A program made the position numbers and the translations under genes. From Dryocosmus kuriphilus (lineage: Eukaryota > Arthropoda > Insecta > Hymenoptera > Cynipidae): a stretch of DNA of 64,000 nucleotides. This document shows positions 43,492 through 56,013 of this stretch, piece after piece. The stretch spans positions 81,161,786 to 81,225,785 of the forward strand of contig CM076196.1 in the NCBI GenBank assembly GCA_038277395.1, given 5' to 3'. Numbering within the stretch: position 1 is the stretch's first letter; every line of letters begins with the position of its first letter. Under the pieces are notes generated by a model that saw nothing but the letters and a program-made list of their open reading frames with translations, ran no database searches and was not told the origin of the DNA.

Positions 43492-44362
43492 AAAGTTTGT
43501 AAAAAGTACCTGTAAATCAATATACAAGTAACGATAAACATGTTTTTATTAGTTCACATATTTCCAAAACTAACAAAGTCCACACCACATCTATTTAAGT
43601 ATTCACTTCTACCGAGCATCCTAAGATGGCCACATTATTTTTTTTTTGATAATTACGATAGTATTTTTGATTTTTTGAATTTTGCGAATAAAACGAAGAT
43701 AATGATTGATCACACTAAAATGATTGAAACGCAAATAAAGCGAAGATAATGATTGATCTATTTGAAACACAAATGACTAATATCTTTACGAGAAATTATT
43801 TAAAATTGTTTAAACTTTTTGTGGATTATATAAATTTTTTTCACTTTTGCTAACGAATAATGAACGTAAATAGTGTAAAAAAAATTTTTTTGGTCCTGGT
43901 CATTTGTGTAATTTAGAGGCCAATCACTGTCCTTTCAAAGTTGGAAGTTAAATTCTTTAAATATAAGTTATCTACTGCTTCTAGCATTCAACTTACTATA
44001 GTTGTTTGAATATCTAATCACTTATTAGTCGTCTGTATATTTTAGGACTTTTTTTACCCTCATAGGCTTTTTTACAAATTAGGCAAGATGCAGCGAATGC
44101 GGCGTCTATCATATATATTAATCGATAGAAAGAAAAATATAATTGATAATGCGATGGAAAAATAGGTATTTTGTCTTTGCTTTATTTGTAGCAAGAATTA
44201 TATACAAGTCGATTAAAACAATTAGTTAAATTGTTTTCCTTATTACTGCACGTTCACCAAGTTACCTCACCCTGCGGCGAACATAGTGCACTCTTATTTT
44301 AATTAATTATTACAAATTAAGAAGAATTTTCTAAGAAACAGAAATCAAATTTGAGTAAAATT
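43492..44362. other. AT-rich spacer, nothing recognised
   Basis: No repeats or frames of interest. The right edge may include an unrecognisable 5' part of the Penelope-like element. Confidence 0.45.
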
Positions 44363-45318
44363 AGGTATATATCTCCAATAGTCTCAAAATTGGTTCTGGA
44401 AGACATTGAAAAAAGAGCCTCATCTCAATTAAGATTAAACCCATTTTCTATAAACGATATGTGGATGATATATTCACAATTATACCACATGATTGAATAA
44501 ATGAAGTCTTAAACATATTTCATAGTATTGATGAATCCATACAATTTACATTTGAAATTGAGAAGAACAATAGTTTAAACTTTTTAGATCTAAAAATTAT
44601 AAAAAATGATGATGGAAAATTGATTACAAATTAGTTTTTTAAAAACCATCTTGGTCTGGACGATATTTAAACTATGAATCTCATAATTTATTTAATCAAA
44701 AGATCGGCTTGATCAAAGGTCTAATTGATAGATATATTAAATTAAGCGATATAAAATTTAGACAAGAAAATTTAGAACAATTGAAAATTACGTTGCAATT
44801 GAATAATTATCCACTCCCGTTGATAGAAAATGTTATAAAAGAACGAATTCACGAAATATATAATTCTTCTAAAATTGAAAGAAAAAGAGAAAAACATCTA
44901 AAAAATTTGTTTAAAAAACAGATTTAAGTGATACTTTGCCATATATACAAGGACTGTCAGAAAGATTAAGAAGATTTCTAAAGAAATTTAACATCAATGT
45001 TTATTTTAGTAATAACCACACTTTAGAAAAGTTTCTTCCAAATAAAGAAGATTCCGATATTACTGAAAACTTATCGGGTGTTATTTATCTTATTAAATGC
45101 AATTATTGTAATAAAGTTTATATTGGTGAGACAGGTAGGAGATTAAAAACAAGAATCCATGAATACAAAAAAGAGATGTCAAAATTGGAAATTTAAATGC
45201 AGGTTTATCACAAAACTCATGGAATTTAAACCAACATTTTGATTTTAAGAATATAAAAATTTTAGCTGAAGAAAAAAACATATTTAAGAGAGAAGTTCTA
45301 GAATCGATCTATATTTAA
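44363..45318 (+). pseudogene. Penelope-like retroelement: RT end plus GIY-YIG endonuclease
   Basis: The C-terminal half of a Penelope-type protein, read over several frames: ISPIVSKLVLEDIEKRA, then after a 1-bp shift PIFYKRYVDDIFTIIPHD with the YVDD catalytic loop of the reverse transcriptase. Next come IQFTFEIEKNNSLNFLDLKI and, at 44709-44927, the RT thumb-like region. The open frame 44936-45196 starts PYIQGLSERLRRFLKKF and holds the GIY-YIG endonuclease, GVIYLIKCNYCNKVYIGETG followed by RRLKTRIHEYK, with the Cys pair typical of Penelope linkers. After another shift, SWNLNQHFDFKNIKIL and LESIYI end the protein. The fused RT and GIY-YIG order identifies the family. The N-terminal RT motifs are missing, and stops and shifts make it inactive. 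Confidence 0.88.
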
Positions 45319-46769
45319 AAAAATATTAAAATTTCAATAAATTTAAATTCCGAAATAAAAAATATAAACCAGTTTTATCATTATATTCTGCACTAATATT
45401 TTATTACAATATTGAATTCTCAAGGTTTTGGCGCGCTTTTCACCAGAGGTTTATCTATCTATATAGTTACTTATTATGTTTCTTATAAACTTAACCTCTA
45501 GAAAACAGCACGCAGTATCTCGTCGTTCTGTAAACACACCGGTTGTCAAAATGTGATCTAAAAGTTTTTTAAGTTCCTTTCGGTAACTCCAAAATATTAC
45601 GAATAATGGAAACAAAAAGATATTACAATGTAACACATTTTTAAACGAATTTTTAACAAAATTGACAATGAAGGATCTCGACAACCGACAATTGGATAAA
45701 AAATGTTTAATTTTTTTTTAAAAACCTGTTGCAATGATATCATGGACTATTTTGATACTTATGTTTAATTATATTGACGAAATTGAAGGTAATACCTATA
45801 TATATGATAAAATTATTAAATTTATTGACAAAATTTTGAATATTAGATATAGTACTATTGTTTATATAATTGTAGATTCTCTTGAAAGAGACCCGCATTC
45901 AGGTCTAAACTTTGGACTAAATTGACTTTACATACTAAGTTTATTATTCATTAATGTTTTGTAATGACCGTAAGACCAAATTATTCAATTCTAATCTAAA
46001 ATTAGGTATATTTATTAATGTGGAGCTTTTTTTTTTTCAAAATTTGAGGCTTACATTTCCTTTATAATTGGAATCCAAAGTTATAAAGCAAATTTTTTTT
46101 AGCATTTTCGCGATTTTATCATTCTGAGCATCTGATCTATCAGAACGAACCTAACCTAAAAATCAGTAGAAGAATTTATAAAAGCGAATATCGTCATTGA
46201 ATAACCTTATAATATTCAGAAATTATTAACATAAGTGTTTTGTAATGCTTTTATTTATGATTTATTAGATTGGGTACATATTTCTCATCTTGTCAGTTTA
46301 AATCAGAGATAACCCAAAGCGCGCCAAGTTACCTACCGATTTTAGACGCGAATGCGCCACATTAGTTACATGTGAATAGAAGTAATTAAATTTACTTGGT
46401 ATATAAAACTTTTACAGCATCCGAAAAACTCTGAGCAGCATATTTCACAAAAAATTCCATAATTTTTAAAGAAAAATTCAGCAATTTTTTACTCTTTTTT
46501 AGTCGCTCTAATAATAGTAGCAAGACAACAGAAACTAAAATTTGGTATTAATTTATCGCCTCAACTTTTTCATAATTCAACATCTAAAATATAAATTTAC
46601 ATTCTGAAACTAATACCAAGCGTCGGCAGTGTGCCGATTTTCATAAATACAAGGACGCCCCATTTGCCGCTTCTCCCTTATACGTAATTTTTAAAATTTC
46701 TTAAATGTCCACTGTCCAGTCAATACCGACTACCCTACTTCCATTTCTAAAAATTTAATTTTTTCTTTA
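45319..46769. other. AT-rich spacer, possibly 3' flank of the Penelope-like element
   Basis: No coding sequence or repeat was recognised. I looked here for a hammerhead ribozyme (CTGATGA with GAAA), which some Penelope elements carry, and found none. Confidence 0.4.
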
Positions 46770-47761
46770 GGGGAGACCGGGGCTAGAAGTTCCGATTTTT
46801 GGTTAGCATTAAAAAAAAACTTAGAAAGAAAGTAGTTCTTCAAGTTACTATTAATTAACTTATGGTTAAATATATTGAATTTTAAGGTTTGAGGACTTTG
46901 TTTCATATGATCAATTAAATTAAACAATTACTTTTATTATTGTTTTACTTTTTCTAGAAAGTTTCTAGATAGTAGAAAAAGTATATTATTTTAAATTAAA
47001 CAATTTTTCAGTCTTTCATTGGAAATCATTTATTTATGTCAGTTCGAAGCAGAACTTCTAATCCCGTTGAAAGGCTAGTTGTTTACCGCCCCGGGGTAAG
47101 TTGCTACTAAAAGCTAATATACGTTTAGTATATTCTGATCCGATTTTTCTTGTTGCATCCTCAAAGTGGAAGGTTGACAGTATTCAAAAACATTTTGTAT
47201 AGTATTCGAATTCCAAAAATTATGCGAGGGAGGGGTAATTTTATTCTTGTAAGAAATGAAATTTCTTGCATTATGTGAACAAATAATTTTGGGAATTACC
47301 TAGGGAATAGTTGGGCTTCAAGGTAAACTGCTTTGAAGAGTTGAAAGGAAATTTTTACATTGTTAATAAAAAATTATTATAAATCATAAATTTTTTTCAT
47401 ACCTATATTTGTCAGAAAAATCTGAAGTAACGTTGGTGCAACTTTTGGGGAAGCTGGATGATAATTATTTTTTTCCGAAACTTCTAAGTGAAGAAATGTT
47501 AGTTGCAAAAAATATTTTAAAAAATATTAATTATAAATTGTGCAGAACTGTACATAAATATGATATAGGTGTTTTTTAAATGTATAAATAATGTGTCGCA
47601 CACGAAAGTTTATAATAATATCTTTTTGTTGCGCTTAAAATTTTTTTTAATTGTAATAAGCAACTTATTTTAACAAGTTGTTACGGAAACAAAGTGTCCC
47701 AAGGCAGGGTAACAACTAGCCCCGTACGATACATGCGAAAACTTTTAGCCCCGACCTCCTC
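46770..47761. mobile_element. TA-flanked DNA element, about 1 kb, non-coding
   Basis: Inverted ends GGGGAGACCGGGGCTAGAAG and (reverse complement) GAGGAGGTCGGGGCTAAAAG. TA lies outside both (46768-46769 and 47762-47763). The ends contrast sharply in GC content with the AT-rich interior. Inside, related words such as CCCCGGGGTAAG occur near 47090. No transposase was seen. The TA duplication suggests a non-autonomous Tc1/mariner-type element. Confidence 0.7.
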
Positions 47762-49511
47762 TACTTTAAAATACAATTGAACAATGTTTCATTAGAAATT
47801 TAGCGCTGTGAAAAAAGCTCGAAATTTCGAGCCGGCTCGAACAATACATTAATCGAAACCTGAACGGTTTCGAGAACTTGAAAATTTCGAGTACTTGAAC
47901 AGTCTCGAGCTACCAAAAAGTTCAAAACTTTTATGTTTTCATTATGCTAACATAATTTACATTAGATTCGCTACTAAGGGGTTTTTTCGGTTACTGATAA
48001 TCAAATTTAAGATCAACGATAAGATCCAAGATTGCAACCAAGTTTTTCAAAATTTCAATAAATCACCGGATTTTTATTGAAAGTGGAAAGAAATATCTCG
48101 TACGAAAAATTGATTTATCAATAAATTAATATTTCCTATCCTCTGTTATCACATCTTCTCTCTATATTCGGTGTACAAAATCCGAACGTACTTGAGCAAA
48201 TGGAATTCCCACAGGTATCTTGAAAATCCCGCGGGCATTCGAACGATGTGCCCGAAAAACATAAAAATGCGTCTCTACTAGTGCAGCGTTAGAAGGATAT
48301 CCCTATTTCCGCCATAACTGAAAGTTACTATTGCGTACGATTTTACCGAAAGTAGAATCTTCTCTTTTACCACTTGTTTATTAGTACTTCTAGAAAGTAA
48401 ACAGCCCTAGAATGTAAAACATTCACTCAGCACGATGAGACGAAGACTTAAGTGGCTCTTAAGCACTATTATTTTCTATTATTCTCTATTCAAGATCTTT
48501 TTTCACTGCAGAATAAATTTAAATTATAGATTCCTATTCTATTTCAATTAGAGTTGCGTTTTAAAGAGAATTTAGATTAAGGTTTATAAACATTCAATCT
48601 ACAATCAATTAGTGTTTTCGGGGTACTTCTTTGGTCAATGATGTCCTTTAATTTAAGCCTCAGTTACTGCAAACATGTGACCAGACACTTAAAGAGTCAG
48701 TAATTTATTGTCTTCTTAACTTCAGGGTAATTTAATACTAATACGATTTGCATAAAAGCAAATGGCCAATCGTCTTGACCATAATGATTAACGAAAGTGT
48801 CAAGAAACTAAAGAATATGAAAATCTTATTAAGGAATTTTATTTACGAACTTTATGAGGAATTTTTTTTAGTGTTGAAAAACTGGGCATCATAAATTACA
48901 GATCTTGTCTGTTGAAAATGTATTTTATTATTCGTTATGAAGAATATGATTAATTTGAATTATTTGTGAGATTTTTAAGGTGCCAGATTCTGTCAAAAAA
49001 AAATTGATAATTTTTTAATATTTATCTCAAGAGCTAACTTATGAAGTAAATAATGTTTCGTGTCTTCGCATTTTATAAGCTGGGATTCTTCGTTGTTGAG
49101 ACTTCTAATCTATCGATTCGATTGCGTGGGTGTAGCTCGCAGAGTGTGTCGACGACATCGATAATGATGATACACTGGAAGCAATAAGTTTTTAGACGAG
49201 CTTTATTTTGCAATTCTCTGGGGATTTTTCTAAAACATCCAATTGGGGTTTATCACCCAATATTGTAGTGTTTTCAATAGAATAAGTGTCTTGTCCAATT
49301 CATATAAACAACACTTTAGAGAAAGAAATATTTTTTATCGAAAAATATCGACGCTAAAGATGAATAAAAACTTTAGTAAAATCATTATAAATTGGAATCG
49401 TGAAGTGAAATTAAGATTTAAATATTTCAAAATTTACACTATTTCAAATTGAAATGTAGATAGATGTTTATTTTCTTTCAACTTTTTCTCAGCTAACTCT
49501 GTTTTAGTGGT
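47762..49511. other. spacer, no gene seen
   Basis: A degenerate run of TCGAG-containing words lies at about 47820-47925. Otherwise nothing was recognised. Confidence 0.45.
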
Positions 49512-50770
49512 TAGGGTGACTCTTATCTTCAAGTTTTGAATTTGTTTTCTGCCACCTCGCAGATTGGTTCCATTTGATAAGAAAATAATTTCTGTAAAGC
49601 TTTAGTTCGACCGGATGAGGATAAACGGCGCCCCGGGGCTCTTGAATGTTTAAATAATTATTTATATTTACAAAAGTCAATTTTATTCGTTATCTTCTAC
49701 AATTTTCATGCTGTCAAAATATATGCTTTACAAAAGATATAGATCTACTCAAGCAGCGTATCTTATCATCTATAACTTTTGTCCGCACGACTACCAGTTT
49801 TCGAAAAAAAAAAATCACAAAAGCTAATGCCACGACATAGTTGACATAAACTGAATATCCCCATTTTTACCAATATTAGACTGGAAGGAGTAATTTTCAA
49901 TAAAACGAGTGCAAACTACACAAACCTCTTAAGATCACTTTCCTGAATGCGACCTATGCATTGATTTTTTTTCAATCCCCTCACTATCTTCCAGCATGCC
50001 CCAAAAGCAACCCTCTAAACGGGATCAAATAGTTTGCCGTGTATTGATCGTAAATATTACTTTTGTACAGTTTTTTCACAACGGATCATTTTTAATGAAT
50101 AAAATAAAAATTTCATTTCTTTTTTATTAATATTTAAATGTTTAAATAATTTTTGTTTGTTTAAACAATCATTTTTTCATATTTCATCGAAAATTATTGG
50201 AATTTTCAAAATGACATAAACTAATTAAGCAATATAAAAAATCATTACGGTAGATTTTATTTGTTCTTAATTGTTTAAACAATTTGTTATTGCTTAAATG
50301 TACTTTTTTACTGAAATAAGGCAGAGAAGTGTACTTTTCCTACAAAAATTTCAACAAACTCCATACAACTCTGGTATGTATTGTATTTTTACGACTCACC
50401 CATTATTGCCTAAACAATTTTTCTTTATTTAAACCATTTTTTTCGACAAAGTATCCAAAATTTACACCTTTTATGAGGATTATAATAAATTTTAGATTTT
50501 TTTCGAAAACCGTTAGTCATACGGATAAAAGTTATAAATGATAAGATATGATCTTGAGTAGATCGACAACTTTTGTATGAAATATATTTTCATAACGTGA
50601 ATATTTTAGAAGATATCAAATAAAATCGACTTTTGTAAACATAAATAATTGTTTAAACATTCAAGAACCCGGTGGCATCATTTGTTCTTATCTGATCCAG
50701 CTGAAACTGTACAGAAATTATTTTTTCATTAAATGGAACCAATCTGGAGGGTGTCACGAAAAATTAAAAA
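49512..50770. mobile_element. foldback element related to the 56.7-58.8 kb palindrome, right tip cut
   Basis: It starts TAGGGTGACTC, close to the TAGGGTGGCTC tip of the 56716-58825 element. Mirrored arms of about 280 bp: CAGATTGGTTCCATTTGATA (about 49560) pairs with the right arm near 50745. Shared inner words are TTCTTGAATGTTTAAA, TTTACAAAAGTC, GATCTACTCAAG and TATCTTATCAT. The centre repeats GTTTAAACAATT, as in the other copy. The right arm stops about 7 bp before HINE-like copy c, without its TAGGGTG tip. Confidence 0.7.
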
Positions 50771-50776
50771 AAAAAA

Positions 50777-51206
50777 TCTGCCCGCCTCGCGGGCACATTC
50801 CCATCGCGCGCTTCGCGCGAAGTATGAGCGCTCCTAGGACGCGCGTCTATTGGCACTCGCGCTTCGCGCTCGATAGATTATTTACCTCGCGCTACGCTCT
50901 CAGTGTTTATGGATAAAACCATAACCACTGGTCAAAAACCGCTGGTTAACGAATTCGTCCCTTCTCTTGCACCCTGAAGAAGTGTGCCAAAGCACAATCC
51001 AATCCGATTAGTCCTTCGAAAGTTATCGCGACCACAGACGACAACGACAACGACAACGACGACAACGACTACAATGACAGCAACACACAGATAGACACCG
51101 TCGTAAAAACCGTTTTTTCTGACTCAGGGGGTCTCAAAACGTGTAAAGATGAAAACTGGGGGGGCCAAATTTTACATAAATCTAATACCTTCTCTGATGA
51201 GAATGT
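50777..51206 (-). mobile_element. HINE-like copy c, short form
   Basis: Only 430 bp. Minus-strand order: ACATTCTCATC (51206-51196), an imperfect GTTGTC-type microsatellite, the core with GGATTGTGCTTTGGCAC, then directly the GCGCTTCGCGCTC block, GATGGGAATGT, hairpin GCCCGCGAGGCGGGC and AGATTTTTT. The AT-rich subrepeats of the longer copies are missing, so this is an internal deletion form. Confidence 0.65.
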
Positions 51207-52200
51207 AAAAATGTTCACCATCGTTAATAAGATTCACCCTCTTCTGTGGTTTCAGCCAAGAATAAAACACTTGTTTCAAAATTGTATCGGGTTTCAAATA
51301 GATTGTTTGCAGTTGACTCTAATATGGCTCTATTTTGACTAAAAATGTTTCTTTTGAAACATATTCTGAAAATATTTCTCCTCATTTAAAATATTTTAAC
51401 ACACATCTCACATGACTCTGTACAAACTTTAGTCTGCATAGTAGGAAATTTTTTTCCGTGAAATTCAACACCTATTATAATGTGACTTTGAAGTACTTCC
51501 ATGTCTTTACCTTCCTGTGCTCAAACGATCGCACGTAATGAGGCACGTCGCCGGAGAGACATATTTCCAAAAAGATCCTCAACCTTTCTTCTGAAAAGCC
51601 AGTAGCAATAAAAAAATAAGTAAAATGGGTAGATGTATCACATCTCACTCATCGCATCGTTAAGGATGCGAACACATGAAGGAGAATCTAAACGAGTCCT
51701 TTAGGCAAGAAAAAATTCCCCAGAGTAAACTTGATCTTCTTACCTTGAAACCATAATTCTCAATTCAGTCTCGATTCTCAATAACAAAATCTTTTCCAAA
51801 AATTTATTCCTTGCATAAATTGTATGTATGTTGTAAAATACTTCCACTTTAGCTCAAAAAACTCAACGGAAAGTATTGCCTTCCTATTATTTTCCACTTT
51901 TCGGAATTTATTTATTTTTCCTAGAAGAGGATATAGTATTCCTGTTTCCATTGTTTTTGATTCGTAACTTAGAAAGGATATCCTAACCAAAAAGAGTAAA
52001 AGTAGCCATTATCAACCATATTTCAAATTATAAAACAGGAACAGCGAATTTTTTTCCGCTTACGCCATCGTTTAGTACTTCTTTTACCTTCCATTTCTAT
52101 TTAGGACCATCCCGAACCGATTGCTTTAAGTCGAGACATAACACATTAACAATTTCATTTTTACACTGAAAAACGAACAAAGAAGGCGAAGAAATGCAAG
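51207..52200. other. spacer, no gene seen
   Basis: AT-rich with a few balanced stretches. Frames of 70 codons show no known features. Confidence 0.45.
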
Positions 52201-52671
52201 GGCCGACAAAAATTACTTTTTGTTTGTACCCAAAGACTGGACTAGTGACCCCGAAGGATTTTGATATCCGAAAAACGAATCCGTTGGCCAAATTCTTCCT
52301 ATACATCAAGATTTCGAGACATCGTAATCTAAAAGTGAAAAAATGGTCACTTGCTGTTTTTTCAGTGTGAAACTGAAATTGTTAATATGTACCATATCTT
52401 GGCAAAAATAAATCGTTTCAGGATGATTCAAAATGAAAATTAAAGATAATAAGGTGTACTAAGCGATAGCGTAAGAGGTTTTAATAAACAAAATTCTCTG
52501 CATATGGTATATTGTTTCAAATATGCATAAAATTACCATTTATGTACATTTGGGTTAGGTTGTCTCAAAATCCTGACGAATAGGAAAAATTTAGGTAACG
52601 GATTCGTTTTTAGGACATCGAAATCATCTGGGATCACCTAGTCTGGTTTTTGAGTAAAAATTTTGTCGGCC
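52201..52671. mobile_element. foldback element of about 0.47 kb
   Basis: GGCCGACAAAAATTAC at the left pairs with GGCCGACAAAATTTTTAC read back from 52671. The arms continue with AAAACGAATCCGTT and AAGATTTCGAGAC-like matches in the same order, about 125 bp per arm with mismatches. There is no coding sequence. Confidence 0.7.
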
Positions 52672-53774
52672 TGTGTTATGCTTGATATATTATAACTGAA
52701 GGTCTAAATAAATTTGCCCTTTTTTTGAAATATAAAAAATTTTCATTTTGTCGACTTTGACGTGGAAGTGCTTAAAATTGTTGTCAAATCAAATTTAAAG
52801 CAATCCGAACTGAAAGTCGACCAAATTAAATCTGAATTTTTTTAAAACTAGAAATTTATTGGAAGTATTTAAACACATAAGTTTGATTTCATTTGAAATT
52901 TTAATAATAAATAAATCAGACAGATACTAATATAAAATTAAAAGCATTGGCAGCTAAATTTTGATTTTTAAATGAACGAAATTAATAACGACTTTTAGTA
53001 TATACAAGGATATTAATTTAATTTGCTTTGAAGTATAACGGAAGCGTCAAACGTTTCCGATATTGCAAATTTATTTCGTTTACATTAATGAAATTTTTAA
53101 TGAGTGATACAATTATTTCAAAATTTACCTGTACAATTCTACTCGTTCGATTTTATTAAAAATATATTGTTCAAGAGTCGTTAAATAAAAAAGTTTCTTA
53201 CACTTTGCAGTTTCTGAAAAAATTATTTTTAACGAAACTTTACGAGTAGAATTGTAGGAAATTTGCCAATGAACAAAATGACCTATTGTTTATTAAGATT
53301 TGATATAAAAAATCTGATCACTTATAGGAACTTTAAGAAAAATATGAAATTTTAAATAAGTATTTATAAACAAATATTTTTGATCCAAAGTAATTTTTTC
53401 TATAAAATGTATTATCGACTCTTTCAAAATGAATGAAATTAATTTTGGTTCTATTTGCCTGCTTCCATAAATCAATCTTCAGTTCGAGGTTATGTTAATG
53501 GGTCGACGCTCCTTAAGCACTATAGAGATATCAGCTCCTTTGGCCCAACAAAATAGGTTTAAATATTAATTCAAATACAAAATAATATTTTTTATTTAAA
53601 TTAATATTCGGACCTTTGTTATATAGTCTCATTTAACGGACAATTTCGTTCTAATCGCGTTATATTGTAAAGTTCGGTGAAATTTGGTACTATTTCGAAC
53701 GAAAGCTTACCCACTCTGTTGAGGAACGTTGAAACTTTCTATCATAATAAAAATTGTCATTAGAAATTATTATG
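52672..53774. other. AT-rich spacer, nothing recognised
   Basis: No repeat or coding signal identified; frames up to 60 codons only. Confidence 0.5.
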
Positions 53775-54666
53775 GGGTGGAGTTCCGAAAACCGGAAACC
53801 TCTGATTTTCTTCGGTCTCCGTATATTTATGTATGTTGACGTGCTGATTACGAAAATGATAATGAAAGTTGGCGACTATTCGATTTTCATGGTGAAACCA
53901 TGAAAAAATCATAAAAATCATGGTTTTTTTTTTGCGTTTATCTCAGCTAATATGCAAAATTAAAAAAAATATTTGAAACAAAAGTTGTAGATCTCATCCA
54001 GATACATATTTTTTGCTACAAACATTTTTTCCGTGAATGAAAGTTTCCGAGAAAATCAATTATACAAAGATTTACATCGTATCTCCATTGGTTTCGGTTT
54101 CGTACCTACTGACGCTTTTCACCACGGGAAGGTTGGAGAATTTTGAAAAGCATATTTTATGATATTAAAATATTGGGTGGGACGTATTTACTGACTGGTT
54201 ACGGAAATGTGTTCAGTCACGCTCGTCCCCTTTTTAAACCTGGAAAAGTGGACGAACATTTTCGTAACTAGCCAATATATGCTTAGCCCCCCTCCACAGT
54301 TAACTTTGGACAGGGGGGCAAGCGTGACCGAACGCATATCTGTAACTGTTTTCTTTTTTTTTTGTGGTTTTTGCAACACAATCCTCTTTTTCTTGAAAAA
54401 TAATGGTTTTAGGCAAAAAGTGTATAATATAAAAAAGATGTATTTTTATACTAGCTAGAACTTTTGTTTGAAACATTTTTCAAAATTCTCCGTATTTACT
54501 GAGATAATGAAAAAAATCATACTTTTTATGGGGTTTTTTATGGTTTTTACCATGAAGACGTCCTTGTCGCTAATTTTCACTATCATTTTCGTAATTAGCA
54601 CGTAAAATGAATAAGTATACGAATATCCAAGAAAATCAGAGGTTTCCGGTTTTCGGAACTCCATTC
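53775..54666. mobile_element. foldback element with 8-bp target duplication
   Basis: TTATTATG lies directly outside both ends (53767-53774 and 54667-54674). The mirrored ends are GGGTGGAGTTCCGAAAACCG and GAATGGAGTTCCGAAAACCG (reverse complement). The arms then share CTCTGATTTTCTT, ATTACGAAAATGATA, 'catggt' words and, near the centre, 'cggtcacgct' and 'cagtcacgct', so nearly the whole 892 bp folds back. No transposase was seen. An 8-bp duplication would fit a hAT-type or a Mutator-like transposase acting in trans. Confidence 0.75.
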
Positions 54667-54674
54667 TTATTATG

Positions 54675-55970
54675 CTGATAAAAATATTAAACTGAGTATA
54701 AATAATTTATTGTAAATTTCTCTAAAATCTGAGTCTGGAGCCTCCTAATGTTGCAAAATGCATTCCTAATGCAAAACTAGAATAACCCAAAGTTCGATCT
54801 TGAAAATATGCAAGGAACGAATTTTTTTACGAGCAGCCATCATATAGATCTACATACGGGACCCGATCTCGAGACGACAGGAACCGAGATAGACATCGCA
54901 TCGTAAGCGAGGCGACGCGACGTGAAGCGAGGTCTAGAAACTTTATCCACTTTGCATGCTGATGGTCACAGATTCAGAAGACAAAATGGCGCGTGGAGAA
55001 AACGCGGATTCGCGATTCCACGAAGTCAATTCCCTTTGTGCATCGGATATCCAAACTGTGAAGCCAATTTACGAGCGACCCTTCGATTTTACGTTAATCC
55101 CTGCTGATGTCACTCGAAAAAAGGGGTGGGCGGGATGCGATTTCATTTTCCATCGTGCGGCATTCCGCTAGGTAAGACTCTTTTAAGACGTACTCTCTCC
55201 AGATCCGTATTTCTTCAAGGATAAAAAGGCTCCTTTTCCTCCGGATTCTTATAGGGTGGCTTGCAACCAGGACACCCTTGCACGGTCAAGCGAGTTACAG
55301 AATTAAGCTTAGCAATTTCCGCAGGGCCGATTGGATTTTCCCGAATCCACCGGATCTCCCAGGCTAGGGTCTTCCCTCTTGAATTTGATATGGATATTCA
55401 CAAATTCAGGATTCTTACTTTTTATCCATTCGTGCACAGTGGGAGGGAAGGAAATTTCCTTCTCCTTATAAAAGAAAGCTCATTTTGAAATTAAATTTAG
55501 CTTTGTCGCTTATTCTCCCAGAATAAAGTCTTCTAGACGTAAAGGCAAGATTAAGAAAATTTGTAGTCGTGCAGTTAAACGAAAAATCCGAGTGGCAAGG
55601 TCCAGATTATTTTTATGGTATTATAAAGAAGGTTTTACAGTAAATTGGTTTGTAAGGAAAACTCAAAATGTTGTAGAATGTCAGAGAATTATTATTCAGA
55701 GTCGTAATACATTGTATAATTGACTAATTATCCAAAAGTGTGGTTCAAATTCCTGTTTCATTTCCTCTTCCTATGTGAAAGCAGGTTGCGAAAGTTAGCA
55801 GAATGGTATGTTATAAGCATGGAAGAAATTCATTGTTACATAATTTCACATAGCTTTTACAGTTGTGGATATTAAACTCGGTATGACTCAAAACTTGAAA
55901 TAATATAAGCAAATTAAAACCAACTGGCTGAAAATTGAAAAATAGTTGAAATTTTTTTTCCAAATTTTAG
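54675..55970. other. GC-balanced unique island, possible exon near 54.95-55.17 kb
   Basis: The stretch 54.8-55.5 kb is the least AT-rich and least repetitive part of the right half. A 71-codon frame at 54956-55171 ends in a TAG whose last base is followed by GTAAGA, a good 5' splice donor. The protein (starting MLMVTDSEDKMARGE) is not recognised, and no acceptor-like sequence was confirmed upstream. It is a weak candidate for a host exon. Confidence 0.3.
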
Positions 55971-55975
55971 AGAGT

Positions 55976-56011
<36 letters not shown>
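55971..56011. repeat. (GA)n microsatellite
   Basis: About 41 bp, imperfect at the left (GTGAGTGA), then a pure AG/GA run. Confidence 0.9.

Positions 56012-56013
<2 letters not shown>

Noticed and set aside
45319..46000. Hammerhead ribozyme associated with the Penelope-like element
   Set aside because: No CTGATGA core with a matching GAAA and stems was found; the CTGATGAG words at 40046 and 51194 belong to HINE-like ends.
52097..52309. 70-codon minus-strand frame
   Set aside because: It lies across the tip and left arm of a foldback element and shows no protein motif.
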